A stretch of 64,000 nucleotides of DNA from Variovorax sp. E3 (GCF_016082275.1 NZ_MOWM01000011.1:42033-106032); one strand, 5' to 3'. Counted from the first letter of the stretch, positions 35,990-48,159 are shown. Notes: generated by a model not told the origin, from the letters alone. Program-made: numbers and translations.

Positions 35990-36994
35990 ATGCCGATAGA
36001 CATCACCCACCCGGACAAGGCGCTGTTCCCGGGGGAAAAAACGATTCCGGTCCTTCCGGTGTGCGAGCACTTCGCCGGAAGCGAGAAGCTGATTCGCAAG
36101 GCCATGTCGCTGCAGCGGGAATTGGGGCCGGTATTCGACATCACCTGCGATTGCGAAGACGGTGCGCAGGCCGGCAACGAGGCGCGGCACGCCGAGACGG
36201 TGGCGGCGCTGATCGCATCGCCGGAGAACGCCTTTGGCCGGTTGGGCGTGCGCATCCATGACAGCACGCACCCCTCTTGGCGGGCTGACGTCGATACGGT
36301 CGTTGGAACAGCCGGCGCTCGGCTTGCTTACGTGACCATTCCGAAGTCGACCTCGGTGACGGGCGCTTCCGAGGTCATCGAGTACGTGCAGAAAGTTGCG
36401 CGCCGCGCGGGGCGCCCCACGGCTTTGCCGGTTCACATCCTCATCGAAACCCATGGAGCGCTTCGCAGCGTCTTCGAGTTGGCCGAACTGCCTCACGTCG
36501 AGGTGTTGGATTTCGGATTGATGGACTTCGTCAGCGGTCACCACGGTGCCATCGGCGCCGAGGCGTTGAGGAGCCCCGGACAGTTCGAGCATGCGCTGCT
36601 CTTGCGCGCCAAGGCCGACGTGGTGGCGGCCGGGATCGCGGCAGGCGTGGTTCCCGCCCACAACGTGTGTCTGAACCTCAAAGACGCAGCGACCATCGGC
36701 GCCGATGCGAGACGCGCGCGGCAACAGTTCGGGTTCCAGCGCATGTGGAGCATCCATCCTGCCCAGATCCAGCCGATCGTGGAGGCCATGCGGCCGGACC
36801 TGCACGAAATCGAGGATGCAAGTGCGATCCTCTTGGCGGCACAGGACGAGGCCTGGGGACCCATCCAGTACAAGGGCGAGTTGCATGACCGCGCGACATA
36901 CCGGTACTTCTGGAGCATCCTCAAGCGCGCGAAGATCACTGGCGTGGCTATTCCTCTGGGAGCGCTGGAGCGCTTCTTTGCAGGCGCTGAATAG
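35990..36994 (+). CDS. CitE-like CoA-ester lyase (HpcH/HpaI aldolase family), third copy
   Basis: A 334-residue citrate-lyase-beta-like protein of a longer, divergent subtype. It lacks the usual R-S-x-L-x-x-P-G start; instead there is LPVCEHFAGSEKLIRKAMSL, FDITCDCEDGAQAG (Asp/Glu metal region), HILIETHGALRSVFELAEL, LDFGLMDFVSG and MWSIHPAQIQPIVEAM. Probable Mg-dependent 3-hydroxyacyl-CoA (or hydroxyacid) lyase. Last gene of the caiB operon, 24 bp after the GMC gene. It differs from the two CitE-like enzymes of the mct operon, so the predicted regulon encodes three lyases. Confidence 0.88.
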   Translation: MPIDITHPDKALFPGEKTIPVLPVCEHFAGSEKLIRKAMSLQRELGPVFDITCDCEDGAQAGNEARHAETVAALIASPENAFGRLGVRIHDSTHPSWRADVDTVVGTAGARLAYVTIPKSTSVTGASEVIEYVQKVARRAGRPTALPVHILIETHGALRSVFELAELPHVEVLDFGLMDFVSGHHGAIGAEALRSPGQFEHALLLRAKADVVAAGIAAGVVPAHNVCLNLKDAATIGADARRARQQFGFQRMWSIHPAQIQPIVEAMRPDLHEIEDASAILLAAQDEAWGPIQYKGELHDRATYRYFWSILKRAKITGVAIPLGALERFFAGAE

Positions 36995-37190
36995 ACCAGG
37001 CCCTTGTGCATGGTGTCGGAACCGATGCGGACAGGGAGACCTTCGCGCCGCCCACGGTGTCAGGCCCGTGGAGCATGCAATGGCTACGTGTCGCTGGAAG
37101 ATGCCGTTCGGTCCGACGTGGGAGACGCGAGAATTTCCAAGGCCTCCTGCGTGATCTGCAGCCAGAGCTTTTCATGCAGCATTCCGGCCT

Positions 37191-40329
<3,139 letters not shown>

Positions 40330-40457
40330 GGCATTTCAAAAGCCAGCAACCAGCAAGAGAAGATAGGGCGCACCCGATACGTTGCGGAGTCCCTGTTTGC
40401 GGCCTACCCATAAAGTCTTCGCTTCCTGAGCGGAGCCGAAGAATTTCAAGATATGCA

Positions 40458-40485
40458 CCTCGGCCGCGAGCCGAGGCGTTCTTTT
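40458..40485 (+). terminator. Probable rho-independent terminator
   Basis: Stem CCTCGGC / GCCGAGG with a 5-nt loop followed by CGTTCTTTT. It lies 128 bp after the SnoaL gene and before the DUF2855 gene. The T tract is short and interrupted. Confidence 0.5.
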
Positions 40486-40597
40486 CATGACGCGTTGCCT
40501 CACAAGGGAACCCTTGAACAAGCAACGCGATAGCGCCTTTCCGCAATCTCAACCAATGTGGCCGTGTGCCCTTAAATGAACTGTAGAGATCGAGACC

Positions 40598-41713
40598 ATG
40601 AGTACCACCAGCCTTCTGGTCCGCAAGGACAACCTTTCCATCACGCGCCGGCACACGGCCACCGACCAGCCGTTGACCGATGGTCAGGTGCGCGTGCGCG
40701 TAGAAAGCTTTGCATTCACCTCGAACAACATCACCTACGCCGCATTGGGCGACGTGATGGGCTATTGGCAATTCTTTCCTTCCGAGCAAGAAGGCTGGGG
40801 CAGCATCCCGGTGTGGGGCTTCGCGAGCGTGGTGCAATCGCGCCACCCAGGCGTTGCCGTGGGCGAGCGGCTGTACGGCTACTGGCCGCTGGCGTCGAGC
40901 GCAGTGCTGAGCCCCGATCAGCTCTCGCCTGCCTGTTTGATCGACGCGACGCCGCATCGTGTCGGGTTGCATGTGTTCTACAACCAGTACTTTCGCTGCA
41001 ACGCCGACCCGCTCTACATCACCGGCACGGAGGACCTGCAGGCGCTGCTGCGCCCGTAGTTCATCACTTCGTGGCTGATCGACGAGTTCATTGCCGACAA
41101 CGATTTCTTTGGCGCTGGCACCCTGCTATTGTCGAGCGCATCGAGCAAGACGGCCTACGGCACGGCCTTCCAGCTGCACCAGCGCCCGGGGCTTGAGGTG
41201 ATCGGCCTGACGTCGCCTGCCAACGTGGCCTTCTGCGAGAGCCTGGGCTGCTACGACCGTCTGGTGACCTACGACGCGCTCGACAGCATCGCGGCCGACA
41301 CGGCCTGCGTCTACATCGACTTCGCCGGCAATGCAGGGCTGCGCAACACCATCCATGAGCGCTTCGCAAACCTCAAGAGCATCTGCGCGATAGGTGGCAC
41401 GCACGTGGAGAAGTTGGCTGCCAAGGGTGCTGGCATGATCTTCCCCGGTCCGCGCGTGACGCGCTTCTTCGTACCGGCGCAGATCGAAAGCCGTACCACC
41501 GAATGGGGCGCGGACGAATTCGGCCGGCGCATGGTGGCCGCCTGGCGCACCTTCCTTGCCACGGTGACCGACGCGAGAACGCCATGGCTGCTCGTCGAAC
41601 ACCACCGTGGCAGTGAGGCTGTGCAGGCGGCTTACGCGAAGGTGCTAGGGGGAAAAGGTGACCCGCGCACCGGCCATATTCTCTCGCTTCACAAACAAGC
41701 TGACGGACTGTGA
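40598..41713 (+). pseudogene. DUF2855 family protein, interrupted by an in-frame TAG
   Basis: A ~371-codon gene of the DUF2855 family (MDR-like fold, function unknown). It reads LLVRKDNLSITRRHTATDQP, ESFAFTSNNITYAALGDVMG, WQFFPSEQEGWGSIPVWGFA and NQYFRCNADPLY, then meets TAG at 41057-41059 in the stretch L-L-R-P-stop-F-I-T-S-W-L-I-D-E-F. The same frame continues unbroken with FFGAGTLLLSSASSKTAYGT, VIGLTSPANVAFCESLGCYD and YIDFAGNAGLR to TGA at 41711-41713. Unlike the other broken genes in the window this is a substitution, next to clearly decayed DNA, so true inactivation is likely. Confidence 0.85.
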
Positions 41714-41733
41714 CGGGTACGCGTCCTCTCAAG

Positions 41734-42170
41734 AGCCCTCTTGACGCTGGATGGATGCAGGGCCTGGTCCTTGGGGCGGTCACGCCCCTGCTCTTGGGCA
41801 ACAGCGATTCGCACGGCAAGAACATTTCATTCTTCGTCGACCGCACAGGGCTCACTCCGACGTCGCTGTATGAACTGGTGAGCGTCGTGCATACGAGGCG
41901 TTTCATCACGACCTGGCGATGGCATACGGGGATGAGTTCGAGCTGGACGCGGGGCGCTCGTTCGCGCTTGCAGACTTATGCGTGCGCATGGACATCGACC
42001 GTAGGTACTTCGCACGTGAGCTAGCGACTCTGCGAGTTCGCACTTCAAGAGGCGCCGGCGCAGGCGGCGGACACTGCGTACAAAGAAGAAGAGTCGCCTT
42101 CGTGCGAGGCCTTGCTCAGTTCGTTGCCAGCCGCGCGGAGGCCTTGTTGGCGATGGCGCGGACATCCCAA
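41734..42170 (+). pseudogene. hipA-like kinase remnant (C-terminal part, frameshifted)
   Basis: Remnant of a HipA-family Ser/Thr kinase toxin. GLVLGAVTPLLLGNSDSHGK continues as NISF and gives the catalytic/metal loop N-x-D-x-H-x-K-N, followed by LTPTSLYELVSV. Near 41920 the frame shifts and the expected HipA C-terminus continues as DLAMAYGDEFEL, FALADLCVRMDI and FVASRAEALLAMA. The N-terminal two thirds, including the ATP-binding part, and a HipB partner are missing. A piece of a former toxin-antitoxin or orphan hipA gene, fused directly to the end of the DUF2855 gene (41710-41713 overlap). Confidence 0.78.
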
Positions 42171-42329
42171 AATTCACTGCGAACAACTTCTAGTCGTCGA
42201 CGTCGCGGCAAGAACGACAGACGACAGATCGTCCGCTCCGGATGAAAATGGCCGCCGATTCCATCAGCGCACGACGCAATGAACGACGATCAGCCTCCTG
42301 TCCCGTCAATTTTCCGGCCCTGAAGATGC

Positions 42330-42755
42330 ATGCGGTTTAGGGCATTTTTGGAGATGCCCCATCCCGAACGCACACACGCGCGATGGCGAGATCGCGCTCA
42401 CCTGCGAGAGGGGCAAGGCCAGCACCCGGCCGCCAGCTCGTTGGGTATTGATCGCGGTACCGCCAACAAATGGCGACGACGGTCCACGCGGGATCGCATC
42501 TGCGGGCTCTACGATGAGCTTCGTCCGGGGCGCCCACGCACAGTGGACGACGAGCGAGTGGCCGAACTGATCCACAAGACTCTGCACGCCAAGCCTGCTG
42601 GCGACTCGACCCCTTGGAGCACGCGTGGCTTGGCAGCAGAAATCGGGATTGGCAAGACCACGGTGGCGCGCCACCTCAAGGCTCTCCGGCTGAAGCCGCC
42701 TCGTGTGGATCAATCGGTGGGGGAAACCATCGATTGGACCACTGGCGCAAGATGA
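42330..42755 (+). mobile_element. IS630-family transposase remnant (N-terminal part)
   Basis: The N-terminal helix-turn-helix half of an IS630/Tc1-type transposase: GIDRGTANKWRRR, LYDELRPGRPRTVDDERVAE, LIHKTLHAKPAGDSTPWSTR and GIGKTTVARHLKALRLKPP. The residues before GIDRG are out of register with the family, and the catalytic DDE half is missing, replaced after LKPPRVDQ. No terminal inverted repeats were seen. Inactive fragment. Confidence 0.8.
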
Positions 42756-42795
42756 ACCGATACGCTGGCTGGGCCGTCATAGAAGGAGACGGTCC

Positions 42796-42905
42796 ATGGC
42801 CGCAAGAGGTCTGTATCGCAGGCACTCTGCGCAGTTCAAGTTGCAGTTGCGTCATGGCATTCGCTCAGGTGCCCTGGGTCGTCGCGACGCTCGGCGCAAG
42901 TACAT
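42796..42905 (+). mobile_element. Transposase N-terminal remnant (orfA-type)
   Basis: A start with AAGGAG and ATG 42796 gives AARGLYRRHSAQFKLQL, then IRSGALGRRDARRKY, which resembles the N-terminus of a helix-turn-helix transposase orfA (IS3-like or related; family uncertain). Similarity stops at about residue 37, and the DNA then runs into the 3' end of the alcohol dehydrogenase gene. Inactive fragment. Confidence 0.6.
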
Positions 42906-42919
42906 CCTCCCACTCAATC

Positions 42920-44053
42920 TCAGTCCATCAGGACGACATCGCGCAGTCCCGAGCCCGAGTGCAGGTGGTCGAAGCCTTCGTTGAGCGTGTCCAAGGTCCA
43001 GACACGCCCCATGAGGCGGTCCACTGGAAGCCGGCCGCGCTGGTACAGCGCGATGTAGCTCGGGATGTCTCGCGCCGGCACGCCGGAGCCCAGGTAGCTG
43101 CCGCGCACGGTGCGTTCCTCGCCGACCAATTGCGACAGCGCCAGAGGGAAGCACGCGGAGGAATTCGGCAACCCGGATGTGATGGTGGTTCCTCCGCGGC
43201 GGGTGATGAGATGGGCGAGCTCGAACGCGGGCACCGCCCCGGCCATGTCCAGGGCAAAGTCGGCACCGCCCTTGGTGCGCTCTCTGACCGACTCCACGGC
43301 ACCCGGCGCGTTGGCGCGGATCGTGAGCGTGGCGCCGAGTTCGCGCGCCAGTTCCAGTTTGGTCTCGTTCAGGTCAAGCGCAATCACCTCGCCCGCGCCT
43401 GCCGCCACGGCGGCAATCAGGGCGCTGAGCCCCACGCCGCCCAATCCCACGATGGCGACCGACTGTCCCACGCGCGGCCGCGCCGCGTTGATCACCGCGC
43501 CGGCGCCCGTGAGAACCGCGCATCCGAAGAGCGCGGCCTCCCGGTGCGAGATGTCGATGTCCAGACGCACGCAGGAGCGGCGGGAGACGACTGCGTACTC
43601 GGCGAAACAGGAGACGCCGGTATGGTGATTCAGCGGTGATCCAGCCAGGGACAGGCGCCGGTGCCCGCCGAGCAGCGTGCCGGCGGTGTTCGCTGCGGCC
43701 CCCGGCTCGCACAGGGCCGGTCGGCCTTCCATGCAGGGCAGGCAGCATCCGCAACTGGGCACGAAGACCAGCACCACGTGGTCGCCTGGTGTCAGGTCGC
43801 CAACGTCCGCCCCGCATTCGACGACTTCCGCGGAGGCCTCGTGTCCCAGTGCAATCGGCATGGCACGCGGCCGATCACCGTTGATCACCGACAGATCAGA
43901 GTGGCAGAGGCCGGCCGCCCGGATGCGCACCAGCACCTCTCCAGCTCCTGGCTTGCCCAGGTCCACTTTGGTGACCTGGATCGGGCGGCTCTGCGCGAAC
44001 GGTGCCGCCGCGCCCGAGGCATGCACAACGGCAGCACGCATTTTCATGGACAT
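42920..44053 (-). CDS. Zinc-dependent alcohol dehydrogenase (MDR, class III-like)
   Basis: A 377-residue zinc alcohol dehydrogenase. Catalytic zinc ligands: Cys in AAGLCHSDLSVINGDR and GHEASAEVVECG (His/Glu); structural zinc Cys cluster CGCCLPCMEGRPALC. Rossmann motif VAIVGLGGVGLSALIAA near residue 190. It is similar to class III enzymes that use alcohols and sometimes S-hydroxymethyl thiols, but the operon points to a pathway alcohol. Last gene of the 54.9-42.9 kb minus-strand operon, ending 15 bp from the transposase scar. An internal ATG three codons in (MKMRAAVV) is an alternative start. Confidence 0.92.
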   Translation of the reverse strand: MSMKMRAAVVHASGAAAPFAQSRPIQVTKVDLGKPGAGEVLVRIRAAGLCHSDLSVINGDRPRAMPIALGHEASAEVVECGADVGDLTPGDHVVLVFVPSCGCCLPCMEGRPALCEPGAAANTAGTLLGGHRRLSLAGSPLNHHTGVSCFAEYAVVSRRSCVRLDIDISHREAALFGCAVLTGAGAVINAARPRVGQSVAIVGLGGVGLSALIAAVAAGAGEVIALDLNETKLELARELGATLTIRANAPGAVESVRERTKGGADFALDMAGAVPAFELAHLITRRGGTTITSGLPNSSACFPLALSQLVGEERTVRGSYLGSGVPARDIPSYIALYQRGRLPVDRLMGRVWTLDTLNEGFDHLHSGSGLRDVVLMD

Positions 44054-44076
44054 TGATTTTTCCTTTCGTGCAAGGC

Positions 44077-44829
44077 CTACCAGGCCGAACTGCCGCCGTC
44101 CACGGTGAAGACCGCACCGGTGGCGAATGACGCCTCGTCGCTGGCGAGCCAGACAATCATGTTCGCGATCTCCTGGGGGCGGCCCATGCGCTGCATGGGC
44201 GCACGGGCGTCAAACTGCCGCCGTAACGCATCAGGGTCGTCCGACTGCGCGAACATGGCGTCGAAGTAGGGCGAGGCAATGGTGCCGGGTGCGACGGCGT
44301 TCACTCTGATGCCCTGTCCCACGTGGTCCAGCGCCATGGCTCGTGTCAGCGCGACGATCCCGCCCTTGGAGGCGACATAGGCCGCGCGGTTGGCGATGCC
44401 GGCCGATGCGGTATAGGACGCCGTGTTGACGATGGCGCCGCCGCCTGCGCTTGCCATGATCGGGATGACTTCTTTCGAGCACAGGAATACGCCCTTCAGG
44501 TTGGTGGCCATCAGGCGGTCCCAGTCGGCCTCATCGGTTTCGATCACGGATCCCGTGATGCCGAATCCGGCGTTGTTGACCAGCACGTCGATCTGACCAC
44601 GCCATTGCATGGTGGCCTGCACCATCGCCTTGACGGACGCCGGGTTGGACACGTCGGCCTCCAGGCCGAGCGCGCAATCGCCGAGGACTTGGGCCAGATC
44701 GCATGCCGCGTCGCGGTTGCGATCGGCTATCACCACCTGCGCGCCCTCGGCGGCGAAGCGCTCGACGGTCGCACGACCGATGCCGCTGCCGCCTCCGGTC
44801 ACGAGGACCACCTTGTCTTTGAGGTTCAT
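44077..44829 (-). CDS. Short-chain dehydrogenase/reductase (SDR)
   Basis: A 250-residue classical SDR: TGGGSGIGRATVERFAAEGA at residues 11-30, DVSNPAS, NNAGFGITG, Ser in NTASYTASAG, Tyr/Lys in AAYVASKGGIV, and ending FTVDGGSSAW. NAD preference is suggested by IADRN after the second strand (Asp, no Arg/Lys). It lies 23 bp upstream of the alcohol dehydrogenase in the operon. Two dehydrogenases in a row suggest consecutive oxidation of a hydroxy substrate. Confidence 0.93.
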   Translation of the reverse strand: MNLKDKVVLVTGGGSGIGRATVERFAAEGAQVVIADRNRDAACDLAQVLGDCALGLEADVSNPASVKAMVQATMQWRGQIDVLVNNAGFGITGSVIETDEADWDRLMATNLKGVFLCSKEVIPIMASAGGGAIVNTASYTASAGIANRAAYVASKGGIVALTRAMALDHVGQGIRVNAVAPGTIASPYFDAMFAQSDDPDALRRQFDARAPMQRMGRPQEIANMIVWLASDEASFATGAVFTVDGGSSAW

Positions 44830-44843
44830 TTTTTTCTCTTTTT

Positions 44844-45650
44844 TTACAGAAGGGGAAGTGGTGCCAGCGGTGCCTCGTGCAGGCGAACGATCTCGTGGCC
44901 TGGGTCGCCGTGGCGCGGAAAGCGCTGCAGGACCAGCGGGTCGTGGCCCGGAATGAAGTGATCGGGGCTTTCGCAGAGCGACATCAGCCGCCCGTACGCA
45001 TCGAGCATGTCGCCCACGTGGTGCACGATCGGAAAGGGGGACTGGCCGAGCGCATTGGCATAGAAGTGGCTCGCGTCGGACGCCAATACCACCCAGCCGC
45101 GCGCCGTGAAGACCCGGATGGCCTGGAGGCCGGCGGTGTGGCCGCCCAGATGCACGAGTTGCACGCCATCCCCCACTTCGTGGTCGCCGTCGTAGAAGTC
45201 CACGCGCTTGTCATAGACGCTGCGAACGACTTGCACCACATCGTCCACGGCGTAGGCATGGCGCAAGACATCGTGCCGCATGCAACGTCCCGTGGCGTAC
45301 TGAAGCTCGCGTTCCTGGACATGGATCCGTGCGGTGGGAAGCTTGTCCAGATTGCCCGCGTGGTCGTAGTGCAGGTGCGTGACCAGCACGTCGTTCACCT
45401 GATGCGAAGCGATGCCCAGATGCTGCAGCGAATCGATGGGACAGCGCAGCATCGTGCGTTTGCGCTGCGCGGCGGCCGAGGCATTGAAGCCGGTGTCGAC
45501 GAGCCAGCAACGCGCTCCCCGCCGGATCAGCCAGACGTAGTAGTCCATCGGCATGTCGGCCTCGTGCGCGTCGGCCACGATGAAGTTGTCTCGCCGCTTC
45601 CGGTGTACCGTGGCGTAGCGCAGGGCGTAGATCTCGTGTTGGGCAGGCAT
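44844..45650 (-). CDS. Metallo-beta-lactamase fold hydrolase, N-acyl-homoserine-lactonase-like
   Basis: A 268-residue metallo-beta-lactamase-fold enzyme of the AttM/AiiA-like group. Dinuclear zinc motif TNLHYDHAG-type seen as VTHLHYDHAGN (H-x-H-x-D-H), later His in LVHLGGHTAGLQ, Asp in VLASDASHFY and His in HFIPGHDP. It probably opens a lactone; quorum-quenching is one family role, but the surrounding catabolic genes suggest a pathway lactone. Coupled to the hydrolase at 45663 (12-bp gap) and the SDR at 44077 (14-bp gap). Confidence 0.88.
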   Translation of the reverse strand: MPAQHEIYALRYATVHRKRRDNFIVADAHEADMPMDYYVWLIRRGARCWLVDTGFNASAAAQRKRTMLRCPIDSLQHLGIASHQVNDVLVTHLHYDHAGNLDKLPTARIHVQERELQYATGRCMRHDVLRHAYAVDDVVQVVRSVYDKRVDFYDGDHEVGDGVQLVHLGGHTAGLQAIRVFTARGWVVLASDASHFYANALGQSPFPIVHHVGDMLDAYGRLMSLCESPDHFIPGHDPLVLQRFPRHGDPGHEIVRLHEAPLAPLPLL

Positions 45651-45662
45651 GGATGTCTCTCT

Positions 45663-46883
45663 TCAGGCCAGCCGGCCTGCAATATGCGTCAGTGCGGGGT
45701 GCAGATGCCGCAGCAGCGCGGCCGGGTTCTCGGTCATGGGGAAGTGACCGAGTTCCGGCATCTCCGTGAAACGGGCTCCCGGAATCATCCGGGCCACGGC
45801 TCTGGAATCCGCCGGGGTCGCCGAGTGGTCGTAGGAGCCCGTCAGCAGCTCGATTGGCCGCTCCCGGCCGTCCAGTCCCGCAACATCGCGTTCGGCGTCG
45901 AAATCGTCGCTGTAGAAGGCGAGGTCGCCGGGATAGATGCCGTAGCCCCCTTGCGAATAGATCCATGCGGCGTACCGGCGATGGGAGAGCGGACTGCCGG
46001 GGGCCAGCAGGCCTCGCACGTAACTGGGGTTGTGTGCCGCCTGGTTCACCTGCGCGTGGGCCAGCAGCGGCGTGCGTCTCCCCGGAGAGCGCAGCGGCGC
46101 TTCCAGGGCGACGGCTCCAAGAATCCATTCGGGCGCTTCTCGCGCCAGATGCAGTGCCATTGCGGCCCCCATGGAGCATCCCATCACGACGACAGGCCGG
46201 CGCAAGACCTGCGCCACGAAGGCGACGCAGATCTCGGCATACCAGTCGCGCCGCAGGCGATAGCCTTCCCAGCCTTCCCCGGGCAGCGGATCCGAGCGTC
46301 CATGGCCGGGCATGTCAAAAGCATGCAGGCTCCAGTGGCGCTGCAGTTTTTTATCGGCCATCAAGGCGTGGTACTGGCGTCCGTCCGCGCCGGCTGTGTG
46401 CAGCATGAGCAGGGCCGGCGCGTCGGTTCTACTGACGGATTCATGGAACAACGAGACGGCTCGGCCCCCTGTCAGGCCGCGCACGAGCGCATAGGAGCCG
46501 GTCAGGTGCTGTCGGTCGATGAAATCCTGCGCGCCAGCATCGATCTGGCCGCGCAGGATCTCGAACCACCGCTCGATGGCATGCAGCGCCTGTGCGCGGG
46601 CCACGGCATCGGCCTCGACGGTGAAGCCGGGTTGCCGGGATGCGGCAGCGAAAGAGTGCCAGCCTGGCCGAGGGATCGGTTGTGCGATGTATTCCCAGAT
46701 ATCGGGGGCCGCCGAGAGGCGCACCCGCTCGGCGCCACCCATGTGGACGGTGGTCGGCTCGGCGCCGTCGCCGAGCACAACCGCTTCCACCGTGGCGCCC
46801 AGTCCCGAGCAGGCGGCCTGGAACTCTGCATCCCGCAGCGCGGCCTGGGCAGCCTTGCGCAGTCGAACGGCGATGGGGTTCAC
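45663..46883 (-). CDS. Alpha/beta hydrolase with an extra N-terminal domain
   Basis: A 406-residue protein. Residues ~150-400 form an alpha/beta hydrolase: LLMLHTAGADGRQYH (oxyanion loop), FDMPGHGRSDPLPGEGW, nucleophile elbow VVMGCSMGAAMALHLA, acid in LTGSYDHSATPADSRAVARM and catalytic His in ELGHFPMTENP. The first ~125 residues (AAQAALRDAEFQAACSGLGA, VHMGGAERVRL, WHSFAAASRQPGFT) are not part of that fold; they loosely recall an SCP2-like lipid-binding domain, but I am not sure. A lipid- or acyl-binding lid is possible. It sits directly after the HIBDH-like gene (1-bp gap) in the GntR-controlled operon. Confidence 0.86.
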   Translation of the reverse strand: MNPIAVRLRKAAQAALRDAEFQAACSGLGATVEAVVLGDGAEPTTVHMGGAERVRLSAAPDIWEYIAQPIPRPGWHSFAAASRQPGFTVEADAVARAQALHAIERWFEILRGQIDAGAQDFIDRQHLTGSYALVRGLTGGRAVSLFHESVSRTDAPALLMLHTAGADGRQYHALMADKKLQRHWSLHAFDMPGHGRSDPLPGEGWEGYRLRRDWYAEICVAFVAQVLRRPVVVMGCSMGAAMALHLAREAPEWILGAVALEAPLRSPGRRTPLLAHAQVNQAAHNPSYVRGLLAPGSPLSHRRYAAWIYSQGGYGIYPGDLAFYSDDFDAERDVAGLDGRERPIELLTGSYDHSATPADSRAVARMIPGARFTEMPELGHFPMTENPAALLRHLHPALTHIAGRLA

Positions 46884-46884
46884 T

Positions 46885-47782
46885 TCAGTCTCCCGATGCC
46901 GCCAGCCAGCGGTACATTTCGGTGTGGTCCGCGCCGGGGCCCAGTTCAGCAGATGCTTTTCTCCACATCTGCAGCACTTCTTCGCCGAGTTGCATCGGGC
47001 GGCCGATGTCGCGTCCGAGGGACATCGCGATACCGAGGTCCTTGGCCATCAGCGCAAGCGAGAAGCCCGAGTTGAACGCTGCGCTCAGCATGAAGGGCTT
47101 GACCTTGTTTTCGGTCGTGTTGTTCTTGCCGGTGGAACTGTTGAATACATCCGTCATCACCGCGGGATCGAGTCCGAACTGACGGCCCAGTTGCAACGCT
47201 TCGACGGTGGCCAGCAGGCCCGCCGCGGAGACGTAGTTGTTCAACGCCTTCATGGCATGTCCGGCACCAGCCGGGCCGACGTGGGTCAATGTCGTTCCCA
47301 TGTGCGCGAGCAGCGGGCGCTGGGCTTCGATCACGGAAGTTTCCCCGCCCGCCATGATGGCCAGCGTGCCCTGGATCGCTCGCTTCACGCCGCCGGAGAC
47401 CGGCGCATCGATGAAGCGCTTGCCTGCGTCGTTCAGCGCCTGGGCCAGCAGGCGGGTCCGCAGGGGCTGCGAAGAACTCATGTCGATGACCACGGCGCCG
47501 GCGCGCAGAATCGACGCCAGCCCCTTCCGGCTGGCCTGCCCCAGGACCACCCCGTCCACGACGTCCGAGTCCGGCAGCATCAGGATCACCGCGTCGCAGG
47601 GGCCGAATGCTTCGAGGTCGCCAGCCAGCAGCGCCCGGGTGTGCCTTGGCGAAACGGTCGCCGCTGGCCATATTCGCATCGTGCACGGTCAGCGGATAGC
47701 CTGCCGCGTGGAGGCGGGCTGCCATCGGGTGCCCCATGCTTCCGAGGCCGATGAACCCGACCTTGACGTTCTGCATGGGCAT
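46885..47782 (-). pseudogene. 3-hydroxyisobutyrate dehydrogenase-like beta-hydroxyacid dehydrogenase (frameshifted)
   Basis: NAD(P)-dependent beta-hydroxyacid dehydrogenase (HIBADH family), ~299 residues after joining. From ATG 47782: VKVGFIGLGSMGHPMAARLH (NAD site) and DRFAKAHPG; near 47635 the frame breaks and continues as ALLAGDLEAF, CDAVILMLPDSDVV, FIDAPVSGGVKRAIQGTLAI, MAGGETSVIE and the catalytic Lys in GAGHAMKALNNYV. The start overlaps the stop of the CMD gene (TGATG). A hydroxyacid such as 3-hydroxyisobutyrate, tartronate or a related compound could be the substrate. Confidence 0.87.
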
Positions 47783-48159
47783 CAGATCCCCATGTCCTTG
47801 AAGACTTCCTTGGCGGTGCGGAAGCTGTCGATCGCCGCGGGGACACCGCAGTAGATCGCGGTCTGCAGGAAGACTTCCTTGATCTCGTCCTTGCTCAATC
47901 CGTTGTTGATGGCGCCCCGCACGTGCAGCTTGAGTTCGTGCGGCCGGTTCAGGGCGGTGATCATTGCCAGGTTCAGGAAGCTGCGCGTGCGGCGATCCAG
48001 GCCCGGGCGGTTCCAGACGTCGCCCCAGCAGTACTGGGTGACCAACTCCTGCATGGGCATGTTGAAGTCGTCGGCGTTCTTGATCGACGCATCGACGTAC
48101 TCGGCCCCGAGCACCTCGCGGCGCGTCTTCAGACCCTTGTCAAAAAGTTCCTTGTTCAT
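47782..48159 (-). CDS. Carboxymuconolactone decarboxylase family protein
   Basis: A 125-residue all-helical protein of the CMD/AhpD family, closest in layout to PcaC (4-carboxymuconolactone decarboxylase): RREVLGAEYVDASIKNAD, VTQYCWGDVWNRPGLDRRTR, SFLNLAMITALNRPHELKLH, VRGAINNGLSKDEIKEVFLQ and AIYCGVPAAIDSFRTAKEVF. No CxxC pair is present, so it is not an AhpD peroxidase. ATG 48159 has AGGAG upstream; an extension to 48189 is rejected because it would overlap the SDR stop. Next to a lactonase-like MBL and hydrolases it suggests a lactone or enol-lactone pathway. Confidence 0.9.
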   Translation of the reverse strand: MNKELFDKGLKTRREVLGAEYVDASIKNADDFNMPMQELVTQYCWGDVWNRPGLDRRTRSFLNLAMITALNRPHELKLHVRGAINNGLSKDEIKEVFLQTAIYCGVPAAIDSFRTAKEVFKDMGI

